64,000 nucleotides of DNA from Cupriavidus sp. (GTDB lineage: Bacteria; Pseudomonadota; Gammaproteobacteria; Burkholderiales; Burkholderiaceae): NCBI GenBank assembly GCA_031180665.1, contig JAPSLP010000002.1, forward strand, positions 186,001 through 250,000, given 5' to 3'. Below are positions 16,818-25,818 of this stretch, one piece after another. The position numbers and the translations under genes are program-made. Below the pieces are notes generated by a model. It did not search any database. It had not been told where the DNA came from and worked only from the letters and a program-made list of their open reading frames with translations. How positions within the stretch are numbered: the first letter of the stretch is position 1; each line of letters starts with the position of its first letter.

Positions 16818-17006
16818 GGCAATGGGGATGCCGGCAGAACGGCATGGCAGGAATCGGTATGGCGGCAGTGTAGGGAATGCCGGAAGCACCGTGTCGAGCC
16901 GTGCTGTAACGGCTGTCACCTGCGGTAGCGGCCGCATTGCGCGCGCGCCGGAATCGGCGGCGATGGCGCTTCGATATATGCGCCGTGAACGCACGGAGCC
17001 GGCGCA

Positions 17007-17038
17007 AAGAAAAAGGGCTTCCATCACTGGAAGCCCTT
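17007..17038 (-). terminator. Rho-independent terminator of tRNA-Arg
   Basis: A perfect 11-base inverted repeat (17013-17023 with 17028-17038; AAGGGCTTCCA, loop TCAC) reads on the minus strand as a hairpin followed by a T-rich run (TTTTTCTTTG). It lies nine bases after the CCA end of the tRNA-Arg gene and would end its transcript. Confidence 0.88.
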
Positions 17039-17046
17039 CATATAGG

Positions 17047-17123
17047 TGGCGCGGCTGGCAGGATTCGAACCCACGACCCCTTGGTTCGTAGCCAAGTACT
17101 CTATCCAACTGAGCTACAGCCGC
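17047..17123 (-). tRNA. tRNA-Arg (anticodon ACG)
   Basis: A 77-base gene on the minus strand with an encoded CCA. The acceptor stem is GCGGCTG paired with CAGCCGC, the D arm contains GCTCAGTTGGATAGAGT, and the anticodon stem CTTGG/CCAAG encloses the loop CTACGAA (anticodon ACG, read as ICG). The T arm GTGGGTTCGAATCC is canonical. It is followed by its own terminator. Confidence 0.97.
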
Positions 17124-17236
17124 ACGCGAGGGCGCAATTGTATCGCAGTGGCGCGGGAACGCAAGCGCTTTTTTCGCGCCGCTCCTCCGGCCGTGTCCTC
17201 AGCGGCAGCAACCTCATCGATAGTCAGCGCCGATGG

Positions 17237-18205
17237 TCACCATCGATAGCGGGCACCGATGATGCCGCCCGCATTGCGGCCGGTCTTGACCTTGACCCAG
17301 ATCTTGACGCCGCCGCGCGTGCTGCCATGCGCGCCGATATTGAACGAGAACAGGCCGCGCAGCAGATCGGTGTCGATACGGGTGCCGTTGATATTGATGG
17401 TCTTGCGGCGGCTGTCCTGCCACAGGTCGGCCTCGACGAAGGGATAGACGCCGGCCAGCCGGGTCGGCTGCGCGCCGTAGAGGCGCACAGCCAGTCCGGT
17501 GGCCCGATCGTCCGCCGGCATCGCGGCCAGCGCGGGGTTGGGCAGGCCATCGTCGCGCGGCTGGTAGGCGAGCTGGACGCGCGGCTGGATCGTGACACCG
17601 CTGCGCGGCAGCACCGCGTCGAGCGCCAGCGACAACGTGCGCACGCGCGTATCGACGAAACCGCTGGCGGAAGCCGCATCGTCGGCGTGCAGCAGCCAGC
17701 CGGGCCGACGCGGGCCATCGCGTGCATCGGCGGCAAGGGCTGCGCGAATCGCGCTCTCGGATTCTGCTGCGACCTGTGCCAGCGCGGATCGTGGAGCGGA
17801 AGACGGTGGCGGTGGCGACGCGGAGGCGGATGTTGACGGCAACGAGGCGAGCAATACCGGCTCGGACGATGGCGTCGGGGAATCGGGAAGGGATGGCGGT
17901 GGAACGGAGGCGTTCGCGGTGGAGGCCGTGGGCCTGAAGGGGTCAGGCGGTGGCGATATCGAAGCGGGATCAAGCGCGGCCAACAACGCGGCGGCCTCGT
18001 CTTCGCCCAGTGGCTGCCAGCCGAGCACGGCTTCGCTGCCGGGCGGGCCGCTCTCGGCCTGGGCCATCGCGGTCAGCAAGAGCGCGACGCAGGAACCGTA
18101 GCGCCATCGGCGACAGCGGCGGGTCCTTGGATCGTTGGTGCCAACGCAAGCCCGGCCAGCGGCAACGCCGGTCTTTCTCTCTCTCGACAACAAGACCATG
18201 TCCAT
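17237..18205 (-). CDS. putative outer-membrane protein with Pro/Ser-rich passenger
   Basis: A 322-residue protein I do not assign to a named family. ATG 18205 (MDMVLLSRERK) has AAGG about eight bases upstream. A long, basic N terminus leads into a hydrophobic core SCVALLLTAMAQA, consistent with an extended signal peptide cut near residue 52. Residues ~80-150 are Pro/Ser/Ala-rich and low in complexity. The last ~150 residues alternate polar and hydrophobic positions (VRTLSLALDAVLPRSGVTIQ; GVYPFVEADLWQD) and end in RYRW, an aromatic C-terminal residue as in outer-membrane beta-barrels. It lies alone between two tRNA genes, transcribed leftward. Confidence 0.6.
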   Translation of the reverse strand: MDMVLLSRERKTGVAAGRACVGTNDPRTRRCRRWRYGSCVALLLTAMAQAESGPPGSEAVLGWQPLGEDEAAALLAALDPASISPPPDPFRPTASTANASVPPPSLPDSPTPSSEPVLLASLPSTSASASPPPPSSAPRSALAQVAAESESAIRAALAADARDGPRRPGWLLHADDAASASGFVDTRVRTLSLALDAVLPRSGVTIQPRVQLAYQPRDDGLPNPALAAMPADDRATGLAVRLYGAQPTRLAGVYPFVEADLWQDSRRKTININGTRIDTDLLRGLFSFNIGAHGSTRGGVKIWVKVKTGRNAGGIIGARYRW

Positions 18206-18465
18206 GGCGACCACCTTCGGGCTGATGTCAGCGTGCCCGATTTGATCTGAGCATAGGTCAAAGGCAAGGCAATCGTTAGGGGCGTCAACGCGATGAATGC
18301 CGGCCCCCGCGCACTGCGACAGCGGCCACGCGCACGCACTGAAACGGCGCGCCGCGATATGGAATCGACGGCGAGACAGGAAGTCGTCAGCAGGGAATGC
18401 GGGGACAGCGCGAGCGGGATGCGCGCGGGGACGCGCCACCAAAGCGCGCAAGGAAAACACGAATG

Positions 18466-18498
18466 AAAAAAAAGGCCGTTGCGATTTGCAACGGCCTT
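18466..18498 (-). terminator. Rho-independent terminator of tRNA-Leu
   Basis: The inverted repeat AAGGCCGTTGC (18472-18482) pairs perfectly with GCAACGGCCTT (18488-18498) around a five-base loop. On the minus strand the hairpin is followed by about eight T residues. It lies 13 bases after the tRNA-Leu gene. Confidence 0.88.
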
Positions 18499-18511
18499 CT
18501 CTTCAGGATTT

Positions 18512-18598
18512 TGGTGCCCAGGAGAGGACTCGAACCTCCACAGTGTTGCCACCGCTAGGACCTGAACCTAGTGCGTCTACCAATTCCGCCACCTGGGC
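18512..18598 (-). tRNA. tRNA-Leu (anticodon CAG)
   Basis: An 87-base class II tRNA on the minus strand with encoded CCA. The acceptor stem is GCCCAGG/CCTGGGC, the D arm contains GGCGGAATTGGTAGACGC, the anticodon stem CTAGG/CCTAG encloses TTCAGGT (anticodon CAG), a variable arm is present, and the T arm is GGAGGTTCGAGTCCTC. It is followed by its own terminator. Confidence 0.97.
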
Positions 18599-18701
18599 TT
18601 CGTTCGCCGCTTCCGTGTTTTGCGTCACGTTTGCTGCGATGCGAAGACCGCAATTATGCAGATCGAATCGAAGGTCGTCAACACCCTCGCACAAAAAATA
18701 T

Positions 18702-20006
18702 TTACCTCGTTGTCGACGGCTGCGCCGCCGCGCCGCCGACGCGGAAGTCGACCCGCTCCGGCCTGCCGGGCAAGCGCAGCGTCGCCGTGGCCGCCGGCGT
18801 GCTGGCGATGATCTTGCCCGCGCGCAGCACCAGCAGCCGGGTCGCGCGCAGGCGCAGCGCCTCGACGGGATCGGCGGCCTGCAGCAGCACCAGATCGGCG
18901 CGGCGACCGGGCGCGATCCCGTAGTCCGTCAAACCGAGGATCCGTGCCGGGGTTTCGGTGACCGCGTCGAAGCACGCGCGCATCGCCTGCTGTCCGGTCA
19001 TCTGCGCGACATGCAGGCCCATATGCGCGACCTCGAGCATGTCACCCGATCCCAGCCCATACCAGGGGTCCATCACGCAGTCGTGGCCGAATGCCACCGG
19101 CACGCCGGCGGCCATCAGCTCGGGCACGCGCGTCATGCCGCGCCGCTTCGGATAGCTGTCGTGCCGGCCCTGCAGCGTGATGTTGATCAGCGGGTTGGCG
19201 ATCGCCGCCATGCCCGCCTCGCGCATCAGCGGCAGCAGCTTGGATACGTAGTAGTTGTCCATCGAGTGCATCGACGTCAGGTGCGAGCCGGCCACCCTGC
19301 CCTGCAGGCCCAGCCGCACCGTTTCGGCGGCCAGCGTCTCGACGTGGCGCGACATCGGGTCATCGGTCTCATCGCAATGCATGTCGACGGGCAGGCCGCG
19401 CTCGGCGGCCAGCTCGCACAGCAGCCGCACCGAGGCCGCGCCGTCCGCCATGGTCCGCTCGAAATGCGGAATGCCGCCGACCACCTGCACGCCCATGTCG
19501 AGCGCGCGCTTCAGGTTCTCGAGCGCCCCGGGGCTGCGCAGCACCCCGTCCTGCGGAAAGGCCACCAATTGCAGGTCCAGGTAAGGCTTGACTTGCTCGC
19601 GCACGTGCAGCAGCGCCTCGACCGCCAGCAGCCGCCGGTCGCAGACATCGACATGCGAGCGGATCGCCAGCAGGCCACGCGCCACGGCCCAGTCGCAATA
19701 CGCCAGCGCGCGCTCGACCAGCGCCTGCTGCGTCAGCAGCGGCTTGAGCTCGCCCCACAGCGCGATGCCCTCGAGCAAGGTGCCCGACTGGTTCACGCGC
19801 GGCAGCCCATGCGAGAGCGTCGAGTCCATATGGAAATGCGCATCGACGAATGGCGGCGACACCAGCTGGCCCGCCGCATCGATCTGCTCGGCCGCCTGCG
19901 CGGGCAGCGCCGGTTCGACCGCGACGATGCGGCCGTCGGCAATGCCGATGTCGATGCCGGTGCGGCCGTCGGGCAGACTGCAGTGGCGGACGATCAGGTC
20001 GAGCAT
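18702..20006 (-). CDS. codA: cytosine deaminase (CodA-like amidohydrolase)
   Basis: A 434-residue metal-dependent amidohydrolase converting cytosine to uracil and ammonia. It shows the N-terminal metal-binding motif PFVDAHFHMDSTLSHG (HxH), the downstream loop NQSGTLLEGIALWGELKPLL as in E. coli CodA, SHVDVCD, the metal/catalytic stretch DMHCDETDDP, SHLTSMHSM, and the final metal Asp in GHDCVMDPWYGLGSGDM. ATG 20006 starts MLDLIVRHC; the longer frame upstream is not homologous. It is the last gene of the leftward URC operon and would feed uracil to Upp. There is no codB permease in the window. A related hydrolase substrate (isoguanine, creatinine-like) cannot be excluded. Confidence 0.85.
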   Translation of the reverse strand: MLDLIVRHCSLPDGRTGIDIGIADGRIVAVEPALPAQAAEQIDAAGQLVSPPFVDAHFHMDSTLSHGLPRVNQSGTLLEGIALWGELKPLLTQQALVERALAYCDWAVARGLLAIRSHVDVCDRRLLAVEALLHVREQVKPYLDLQLVAFPQDGVLRSPGALENLKRALDMGVQVVGGIPHFERTMADGAASVRLLCELAAERGLPVDMHCDETDDPMSRHVETLAAETVRLGLQGRVAGSHLTSMHSMDNYYVSKLLPLMREAGMAAIANPLINITLQGRHDSYPKRRGMTRVPELMAAGVPVAFGHDCVMDPWYGLGSGDMLEVAHMGLHVAQMTGQQAMRACFDAVTETPARILGLTDYGIAPGRRADLVLLQAADPVEALRLRATRLLVLRAGKIIASTPAATATLRLPGRPERVDFRVGGAAAQPSTTR

Positions 20007-20058
20007 GTCGGGGGCTCCGGGGGGGGTGTTGGCGATATTCGCGCGACTGCCTGCGCGC

Positions 20059-20847
20059 TTATGGCAAGGGATCGGCATTGCCCTGGAATGCGCCGGACCG
20101 TGGCGCGCCGCGTTCACGGGCCACGGTCGGCGCACCGGGTGCCGCAGCGGTGCGCGCACGCCGGTTTGCGCGGGCCGGCGCGGGCGGCGTCAGACCGCAG
20201 CCGCGCAGCACCAACGCCACCAGATGCTCGGTGGCCCGTTCGTAATCGCGCCGCTCCAGGCGCTGCACGCCCAGCACCGCGCAGATCTGGGCCTCGAAGT
20301 CGGCATAGGTCTGCGTCGCGGCCCAGATCGTAAAAAATAGATGGCTCGGATCGATCTGCGCCATCCGCCCCGCGGCGATCCAGCCGTGGATCACCACCGA
20401 CTTGCGGCCCACCAGGCTGCGCAGCGCGTCGCGCAACACGTCGCCGATCTCGGGCGCGCCATGCAGCAACTCGTTGGCGAACACGCGCGAGGCATCGGGA
20501 TAGCGCGCGGACAGCCGCATCTTGGCGCGGATGTATTGCTCGAGCGCAGCCTCGGGCGAGCGCTTGGCACTGATGATGTCGGCCTGCGACAGCCACAGCC
20601 GCAGCGTGTTGGCGAGCACCGCGCGATAGAGCGCCTGCTTGGTGCGGAAGTAGTAATGCAGGTTCGACTTCGGCACGCCCGCGCGCGTGGCGATTTCCGC
20701 CATGGTGGCGCCCGCGAAGCCGGCGCGCGCGAACACCCCTTCGGCCGCGCGCAGGATGCGCGCCTCGTTGCGCTGGCGGATCCGGCCGGCGTTGCCGTCG
20801 CGGCCGGCCAGCGCCTGCAGGCGGGCGGCGGGGGCTAGCGCGTCCAT
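20059..20847 (-). CDS. RutR-like TetR-family regulator
   Basis: A 262-residue TetR-family repressor. The N-terminal HTH lies around residues 25-70 (ILRAAEGVFARAGFAGATMA, then EIATRAGVPKSNLHYYFRTK). The C-terminal ligand domain resembles RutR/YcdC (IHGWIAAGRMAQIDPSHLFF then TIWAATQTYADFEAQI). RutR binds uracil or thymine, which fits its place between upp and codA. A long Ala/Pro/Arg tail follows the ligand domain. An in-frame GTG at 20874 would add nine residues; ATG 20847 is preferred. The palindrome at 24325-24342 is its probable operator. Confidence 0.85.
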   Translation of the reverse strand: MDALAPAARLQALAGRDGNAGRIRQRNEARILRAAEGVFARAGFAGATMAEIATRAGVPKSNLHYYFRTKQALYRAVLANTLRLWLSQADIISAKRSPEAALEQYIRAKMRLSARYPDASRVFANELLHGAPEIGDVLRDALRSLVGRKSVVIHGWIAAGRMAQIDPSHLFFTIWAATQTYADFEAQICAVLGVQRLERRDYERATEHLVALVLRGCGLTPPAPARANRRARTAAAPGAPTVARERGAPRSGAFQGNADPLP

Positions 20848-20910
20848 GGCCAGGTTCGGTGTGGCTGCAGCCACGCCAGCGTCGCCACAGCCGCGGCCAC
20901 AGCCACAGCG

Positions 20911-21642
20911 TCAGCGCGTGCCGTAGAGCCGGTCGCCCGCATCGCCAAGTCCGGGCACGATATAACCGTGCTCGTTCAACTGCTCGTCGATCGCGGCGGT
21001 GACGATGGCCACGTCGGGATGCGCCGCCTGCAAGGCCCGCAAACCCGGGCGCGAGGCGATCAGGCAGACGTATTTGAGCGCGGTGACGCCGGCCTCCTTG
21101 AGGCGGTTCAGCGCGGCGATGGCGGAATTGCCGGTCGCCAGCATCGGGTCCACCACGATCACCTGCCGCTCCTGGATGTCGTCCGGCATCTTGAAGTAGT
21201 ACTCGATCGGTTCGAGCGTTTCCGGGTCGCGGTACAGGCCGATATGGCCGACCCGCGCGGCCGGCAGCAGGTCCAGCATGCCATCGAGGAAACCGTTGCC
21301 CGCGCGCAGGATCGACACCAGGCACAGCTTCTTGCCGGAGAGCATCGGCGACTGCATCGGCGCGATCGGCGTCCTGATCGCCACGGTCTCCATCGCCAGA
21401 TCCCGCGTGGCCTCGTAGGTCAGCAACTGCGCGATCTCGCGCACCAGGCGCCGGAAGTTATCGGTGGTGGTGTCCTCGCTGCGCACCAGCGTGACCTTGT
21501 GCTGGACCAGCGGGTGATCGACCACCATCACCGACGCGGCCGCCGGCGCGACGGGCGGCAGCCCGGCGGGCAGTCCCGTGGACACCGCCACGGACGGATC
21601 GACGGACGGATCGACGGACAGATCGGCAGACAGGGCGGTCAT
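20911..21642 (-). CDS. upp: uracil phosphoribosyltransferase with N-terminal extension
   Basis: A 243-residue enzyme making UMP from uracil and PRPP, here the first step of the URC uracil catabolic route (URC6 role). The core begins near residue 39 ([20 protein letters not shown]) and contains the PRPP-binding loop [18 protein letters not shown] and the uracil-binding C terminus [16 protein letters not shown]. The 38-residue extension is low-complexity ([10 protein letters not shown]), encoded by a short GACGGATC-type tandem repeat. A strong AGGAG site seven bases before ATG 21642 supports the long form over an internal ATG at 21528. It lies between URC4 and the regulator. Confidence 0.95.
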   Translation of the reverse strand: MTALSADLSVDPSVDPSVAVSTGLPAGLPPVAPAAASVMVVDHPLVQHKVTLVRSEDTTTDNFRRLVREIAQLLTYEATRDLAMETVAIRTPIAPMQSPMLSGKKLCLVSILRAGNGFLDGMLDLLPAARVGHIGLYRDPETLEPIEYYFKMPDDIQERQVIVVDPMLATGNSAIAALNRLKEAGVTALKYVCLIASRPGLRALQAAHPDVAIVTAAIDEQLNEHGYIVPGLGDAGDRLYGTR

Positions 21643-21745
21643 GATGGCACTCCTCGATGCAGCCGTGGCCGGGTGCGGCCGGGACGAAACGACGGCGTGC
21701 AGGCGCGGAGCGTTCGGCGGCCCGCGCCTTGCACGGACTGGGAAC

Positions 21746-23068
21746 TCAGAACACGGTGCCGTCGCTATCGATTGCGAACGGCGGCGGGCCGCCCGGCCTA
21801 CGCTTGGCGGCGATGCGCCGGCCGGCGGCCCAGGTACCGCCCTCCAGCACGCGCGCCAGCGGGAAGGCCTCGGCAGAGATACCCAGCGCCTGCCGTACCG
21901 CGTCGGCGACCAGATCGAGCCCGGTCACCGTCAACGCGCGCCATTCGACGATGGCGGGCTCGTCGACCCGGTGCACCGCCTCGGCAAAGCCGGCATCGCG
22001 CGGTACCATCAGCTCGAAGTCGTACAGCAGGCCGCCGTTGCGGTATTCCGGCAGGCCGGTCAGCGCATCGAGCCCGGTCACCGTCAGGCCGCCGTCCTCC
22101 AGCGGCTCCAGCAGCGAGTAGGTCAGCCACTGCGTCAGCTTGTGGAAGGGCACGAGGCCGTCGGGGCTGGCCGGATGGCGCCAGCAATCGCCCAGCGAGA
22201 CGCCTTCGAGCTGCAGCCGTCCCGGCCAGACCGGCCCGAGCGCGACCAGCAGCGTGCGCAGCACGAAAGCGGCGTCGATGCGCCGGTCGCTCGCATGCGC
22301 CTTCAGGTAGTCGAACAGGTTGCCCAGCCGGGCCGGCTCGCCGAACACGGCCGGGGTCGCCTGTGCGACCTTGCCGAGCCGGCGCACCAGCCCGGCGCGG
22401 CCGTCCAGACCGACCAGCGGATTGTGCTGCGCGACCTGGAAGGCGGTCGCGAGCGTCGAGGCATCGATCTGCGCCAGCCGCCCGGCATCCGAGCGCAGCG
22501 GCTCGTCCGGCGTCGCCGAAAAACCGCCGCGGGCGAACAGATCGAAGCTGGCCACGCCAAGCCCTTCGGAGCGGCTCAGGCTCAGATCGCTGGCCGGGTC
22601 GCGGTAGCGCCAGTCGGCGCCCGCGCCCGCGTCGAGCAGCACGCTCGGAATCACCAGGTCGATGCCGATGCGCGCGCGCTCTTCGCGATGATCGTCGCCG
22701 GTCAGCGCCGCGCGTTCGCACAGGATGCCCCAGCGGTCGCGCAGCTCGCCGGGTCCACCGCTCTCGAAATGGCGCCAGCGGCTGTGGTAAGGCACTTGCA
22801 GATCGCGGTAGCGCGAGCGGATGGTGGTTGCCACATAGTCGGCGATCGCCGCGATCCGCTCCGGATGCCAGCTGAACCACTGCGAGTCGCCCGCCGCCAC
22901 CGCGGCCGTCACCGCGGCGCAGCGGGCCCGGACCGCCTGCGCCGTCAACAACGCCGACGCCGGATGATCGGGTTCCACCCAGCTTTGCCAGCCCTCGCGC
23001 GAAGCCAGGGCCTGCCCGTCCGATTGCCCGACAGCGCCTCTCGATGCTGCATCGTTTCGTTCTGTCAT
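21746..23068 (-). CDS. urc4: URC4-type uracil catabolism protein (DUF1688)
   Basis: A 440-residue protein of the DUF1688/URC4 family, required for pyrimidine ring breakdown by the URC pathway first described in the yeast Lachancea kluyveri. Recognisable stretches include [56 protein letters not shown] and [18 protein letters not shown]. Its exact reaction is not firmly established. ATG 23068 overlaps the URC1 stop as ATGA, so the two are translationally coupled. upp follows 103 bases downstream. The family and the three-gene neighbourhood agree, which makes the call strong. Confidence 0.9.
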   Translation of the reverse strand: MTERNDAASRGAVGQSDGQALASREGWQSWVEPDHPASALLTAQAVRARCAAVTAAVAAGDSQWFSWHPERIAAIADYVATTIRSRYRDLQVPYHSRWRHFESGGPGELRDRWGILCERAALTGDDHREERARIGIDLVIPSVLLDAGAGADWRYRDPASDLSLSRSEGLGVASFDLFARGGFSATPDEPLRSDAGRLAQIDASTLATAFQVAQHNPLVGLDGRAGLVRRLGKVAQATPAVFGEPARLGNLFDYLKAHASDRRIDAAFVLRTLLVALGPVWPGRLQLEGVSLGDCWRHPASPDGLVPFHKLTQWLTYSLLEPLEDGGLTVTGLDALTGLPEYRNGGLLYDFELMVPRDAGFAEAVHRVDEPAIVEWRALTVTGLDLVADAVRQALGISAEAFPLARVLEGGTWAAGRRIAAKRRPGGPPPFAIDSDGTVF

Positions 23069-24303
23069 TCGTCCAATCCCCTGCCCTTGGCCACCGTCAG
23101 TTCGGTGGCGTCCGGAGGCGTGTAACGGGTGAAGTAGCCCGCCGCCACCTTGGCGTCGATCTCCACCCTCGCGTCGGCCGGAATCAGCGCATCGGGAATC
23201 GGCACCTGCTCGACCACTTCGATTCCCTGCGCGATCAGCGCGCCGTGTTTCATATTGCTCATCGAGGCCCAGCGGTCAATGCGACGGATGCCCAGCCAAT
23301 GGAAGACATCGGGCATCAGTTCCTGGAAGCGCATGTCCTGCACGCCGGCCACGCATTCGGTCCGCGCGAAATAGGTTTCGGCACGGTCGCCGCCGACCTG
23401 CCGCTTGCGTGCGTTGTAGACCAGGAATTTGGTGACCTCGCCCAGCGCGCGGCCTTCCTTGCGGTTGTAGACCACCAGTCCGACCCCGCCCTGCTGGGCC
23501 ATCTCGATGCACACCTCGATGCCGTGCGCCAGGTATGGTCGGCACGTACAGATATCCGACCCGAAGACGTCCGAACCGTTGCATTCGTCGTGCACGCGGC
23601 AGGCGACAGGGGTCTGCGGCTTGCCCAGCTGGCTGACATCGCCGAAGAAATACAGCGTCATGCCGCCGATGGGCGGCAGGAAGACCTTCAGGTCGGGCCG
23701 CGTCACCAGCTCGGGGAACATGCCGCTGGTCTGCTCGAACAGGCTGCGGCGCAGCGCGCTTTCCTTGATGCCGAAGCGGCGCGCCATGCCGGGCAGGTAC
23801 CAGACCGGATCGACCGCGGCCTTGGTGACCCGCACATCGCCGTTGGCAAACAGGATCCTGCCGTCGGGAACCAGCCGGCCGGCGGCAATCGCCGCCACCA
23901 GTTCCGGCATGTTGATATGGGCCCGCGTGACGGCGATGGTCGGCCGGATGTCGACGCCGGCCGCGAGGCGATCGGCGAAGACGGTCGACACCAGATGTCC
24001 CCACGGGTCCAGTGACACGATCTTGTCGGGATCGCCCCATTGCGGATGCGGGCCGATCGGCTCGGCCGGCGCGGTGTCGGTCAGGTCGGGCCGATGGTCG
24101 CGCTGCAGCGTGCCCGAAGCCACCGCCAGCGCGCGATAGACCGCGTAGGCACCGGCATGCGTCCCGATCACGTTGCGGTGCGCCGGATTGGTCAGCGTCG
24201 CGATCACGGGGCCGCGCTCGGCCGCAGTCGGCGCGCCCCAGTGGATCGGCTCGGCCGGCTTGTCGCGGCGTGCGTGCGAGGTCAGGACGATGTGATCGGA
24301 CAT
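23065..24303 (-). CDS. urc1: URC1-type GTP cyclohydrolase II-like protein
   Basis: A 412-residue homologue of GTP cyclohydrolase II (RibA). The zinc-binding signature is present as HDECNGSDVFGSDICTCRPY with all three Cys, and the substrate loop is VVYNRKEGRALGEVTKFLVY. The length is about twice RibA, with a long N-terminal part (HINMPELVAAIAAGRLVPDG) typical of URC1. In the URC pathway it acts on the uracil/UMP ring, probably giving a ribosylurea intermediate, rather than in riboflavin synthesis; the following gene is URC4. ATG 24303 (MSDHIVLTSHARRDK) lies 22 bases downstream of a perfect palindromic operator. The upstream frame to 24369 would run through that operator. Confidence 0.92.
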   Translation of the reverse strand: MSDHIVLTSHARRDKPAEPIHWGAPTAAERGPVIATLTNPAHRNVIGTHAGAYAVYRALAVASGTLQRDHRPDLTDTAPAEPIGPHPQWGDPDKIVSLDPWGHLVSTVFADRLAAGVDIRPTIAVTRAHINMPELVAAIAAGRLVPDGRILFANGDVRVTKAAVDPVWYLPGMARRFGIKESALRRSLFEQTSGMFPELVTRPDLKVFLPPIGGMTLYFFGDVSQLGKPQTPVACRVHDECNGSDVFGSDICTCRPYLAHGIEVCIEMAQQGGVGLVVYNRKEGRALGEVTKFLVYNARKRQVGGDRAETYFARTECVAGVQDMRFQELMPDVFHWLGIRRIDRWASMSNMKHGALIAQGIEVVEQVPIPDALIPADARVEIDAKVAAGYFTRYTPPDATELTVAKGRGLDE

Positions 24304-24324
24304 GGCGGCCCTCGAGGCGTGAAT

Positions 24325-24342
24325 CCTGACCAAACGGTCAGG
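24325..24342. promoter_or_regulatory. RutR-type operator of the URC operon
   Basis: A perfect inverted repeat CCTGACC-AAAC-GGTCAGG lies 22 bases upstream of the urc1 start. The half-sites and four-base centre match the E. coli RutR pattern (TGACCA-NN-TGGTCA arrangement). A RutR-like repressor is encoded in the same operon, so autogenous, uracil-responsive control is the likely role. Confidence 0.72.
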
Positions 24343-24493
24343 TTTACCTTGATGGTAGGCAATCGCCATGCCAAGCGCGTATGGGCGTTTTCCCCTTTTG
24401 AGTACGCCGGCTCACCCATCGGGGCACAACAACGGTTCATGCGGCGCCCACGTATCGTGCAGCGTCTCCGATGTTGCGGCCAGGCAACGTCCG

Positions 24494-25573
24494 CTAGCCG
24501 GCGAGTCCCGTGCGGTTGCGCAAGAACAACTTGCCCAGCAACGCCAGCGGGTCGCGCGATTCGACATATCGGTAAAAAAGCGCACCGGCGGCGTTGCTCG
24601 CCAGCCACGCGCCCAGCATGCCGGCCGCGTTGAGCCACGGCATGCCGGGCGCGAGCGTGGACATCAGGCTGTTGACCAGCAGGCAGATCGGGAAATGCAC
24701 CAGGAACACCGAGTACGAGATCGCGCCGAAGGTGGCGAAGACCCGGCCGCGCGGCCACGCCGCCAGCCAGCCGCCGCGCCGTCCGAGCGCCAGCCACAGC
24801 GCGACGACCAGCGCCAGCGCGATGCGCGAGCGCATATCAACCATCAGCGCGGCGATGCCGACCGCGGCGAGCGCCGCCAGCCACCAGCCGGAGCGTCCGG
24901 GATTGGACGCCCAGTAGCCGAGCACCCCTAGCCCGTAGGCGCCGAAGAAATAGACGGCCCACATGTCCCAGTCCGCGTCCCGGTTGAACCAGAACAGCGA
25001 AGCCAGCCCGAGCGCCACCACCAGCGCGCTCCCCGCGCGGACTGGCCAGCCCGTGGGCAAGCGCCGCGCCAGCCATAGCGTCAGCAACAGCAGCCCGAAC
25101 AGCTGGAAATCGATGGCGACATACCAGACGCCTGCCGACAGCGCGTCGATATCGAGCACGTCGTGCAGCAGCAGCAGATGCGCCAGCAACTGGCCCCACT
25201 GCGGCGGCGCCGGAATCGAGGGATGGACCATGCCCTGGCGCGCGAGCGCGGCCGCGACGATGGCCAGGCCGATGGCCGCGGCGAACGGCACGGCCAGCTT
25301 CCGATAGCGCCGCAGCAGCGCCGCCAGCGGCCGCGACGTGCGCAGCAGGCCGTCTGGCGCCAGGCTGCGCGCCGCCAGGAAGCCGCCGATCACCAGGAAC
25401 AGCTGGACGGCGATGCGCGCGTAGTCGGCGAGCCAGTCGATCAGGGTGGGGGCGAGGGAATGGGCCGCATCGGACATCGGCCCGTAGAAGGCCAGATGGT
25501 GCAGCACGATCAGTTGCGAGCCGATGGCCTTGAGCGCATCGATGCCGGCCAGGCGCGCGGGTTGCGAAGACAT
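24494..25573 (-). CDS. acyltransferase-3 family membrane protein (OafA-like)
   Basis: A 359-residue inner-membrane protein with about ten hydrophobic helices. The N terminus LAGIDALKAIGSQLIVLHHL contains the family His in helix 1, and ARIAVQLFLVIGGFLAARSL matches the conserved xQLFFxxSGF-like segment. This family transfers acyl groups to sugars of polysaccharides, lipids or O-antigens. There is no C-terminal SGNH domain. It is transcribed leftward, not linked to the URC operon (190 bases apart), and divergent from the ABC binding protein. The acceptor cannot be inferred from context. Confidence 0.85.
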   Translation of the reverse strand: MSSQPARLAGIDALKAIGSQLIVLHHLAFYGPMSDAAHSLAPTLIDWLADYARIAVQLFLVIGGFLAARSLAPDGLLRTSRPLAALLRRYRKLAVPFAAAIGLAIVAAALARQGMVHPSIPAPPQWGQLLAHLLLLHDVLDIDALSAGVWYVAIDFQLFGLLLLTLWLARRLPTGWPVRAGSALVVALGLASLFWFNRDADWDMWAVYFFGAYGLGVLGYWASNPGRSGWWLAALAAVGIAALMVDMRSRIALALVVALWLALGRRGGWLAAWPRGRVFATFGAISYSVFLVHFPICLLVNSLMSTLAPGMPWLNAAGMLGAWLASNAAGALFYRYVESRDPLALLGKLFLRNRTGLAG

Positions 25574-25818
25574 GGGTGACAGAACGGGAACCGATTGGCA
25601 ATCGCCGCCCGGCCCCGACGCGCCCGTGCGCGACGCGGCACCGGACCGCGTGGCCCGGGATTGTACCCGTGAGAAGGTGCAGGCTCCGACATGTCCGGCC
25701 GGCTTGAAGAGCCCAAACCGTCACACCGATCAGGGTATTTACTTATAACGAAGTTGTTCTTCCCCTTGGACAACCCTATCGCTACCCTTTGGTCTTTGCT
25801 GTTTTCTATCGCCTTGCC

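Noticed and set aside
23065..24303. Riboflavin biosynthesis RibA
   Set aside because: Twice the RibA length, with the URC1-type N-terminal region, and the following coupled gene is URC4 with upp; no other rib genes are near.
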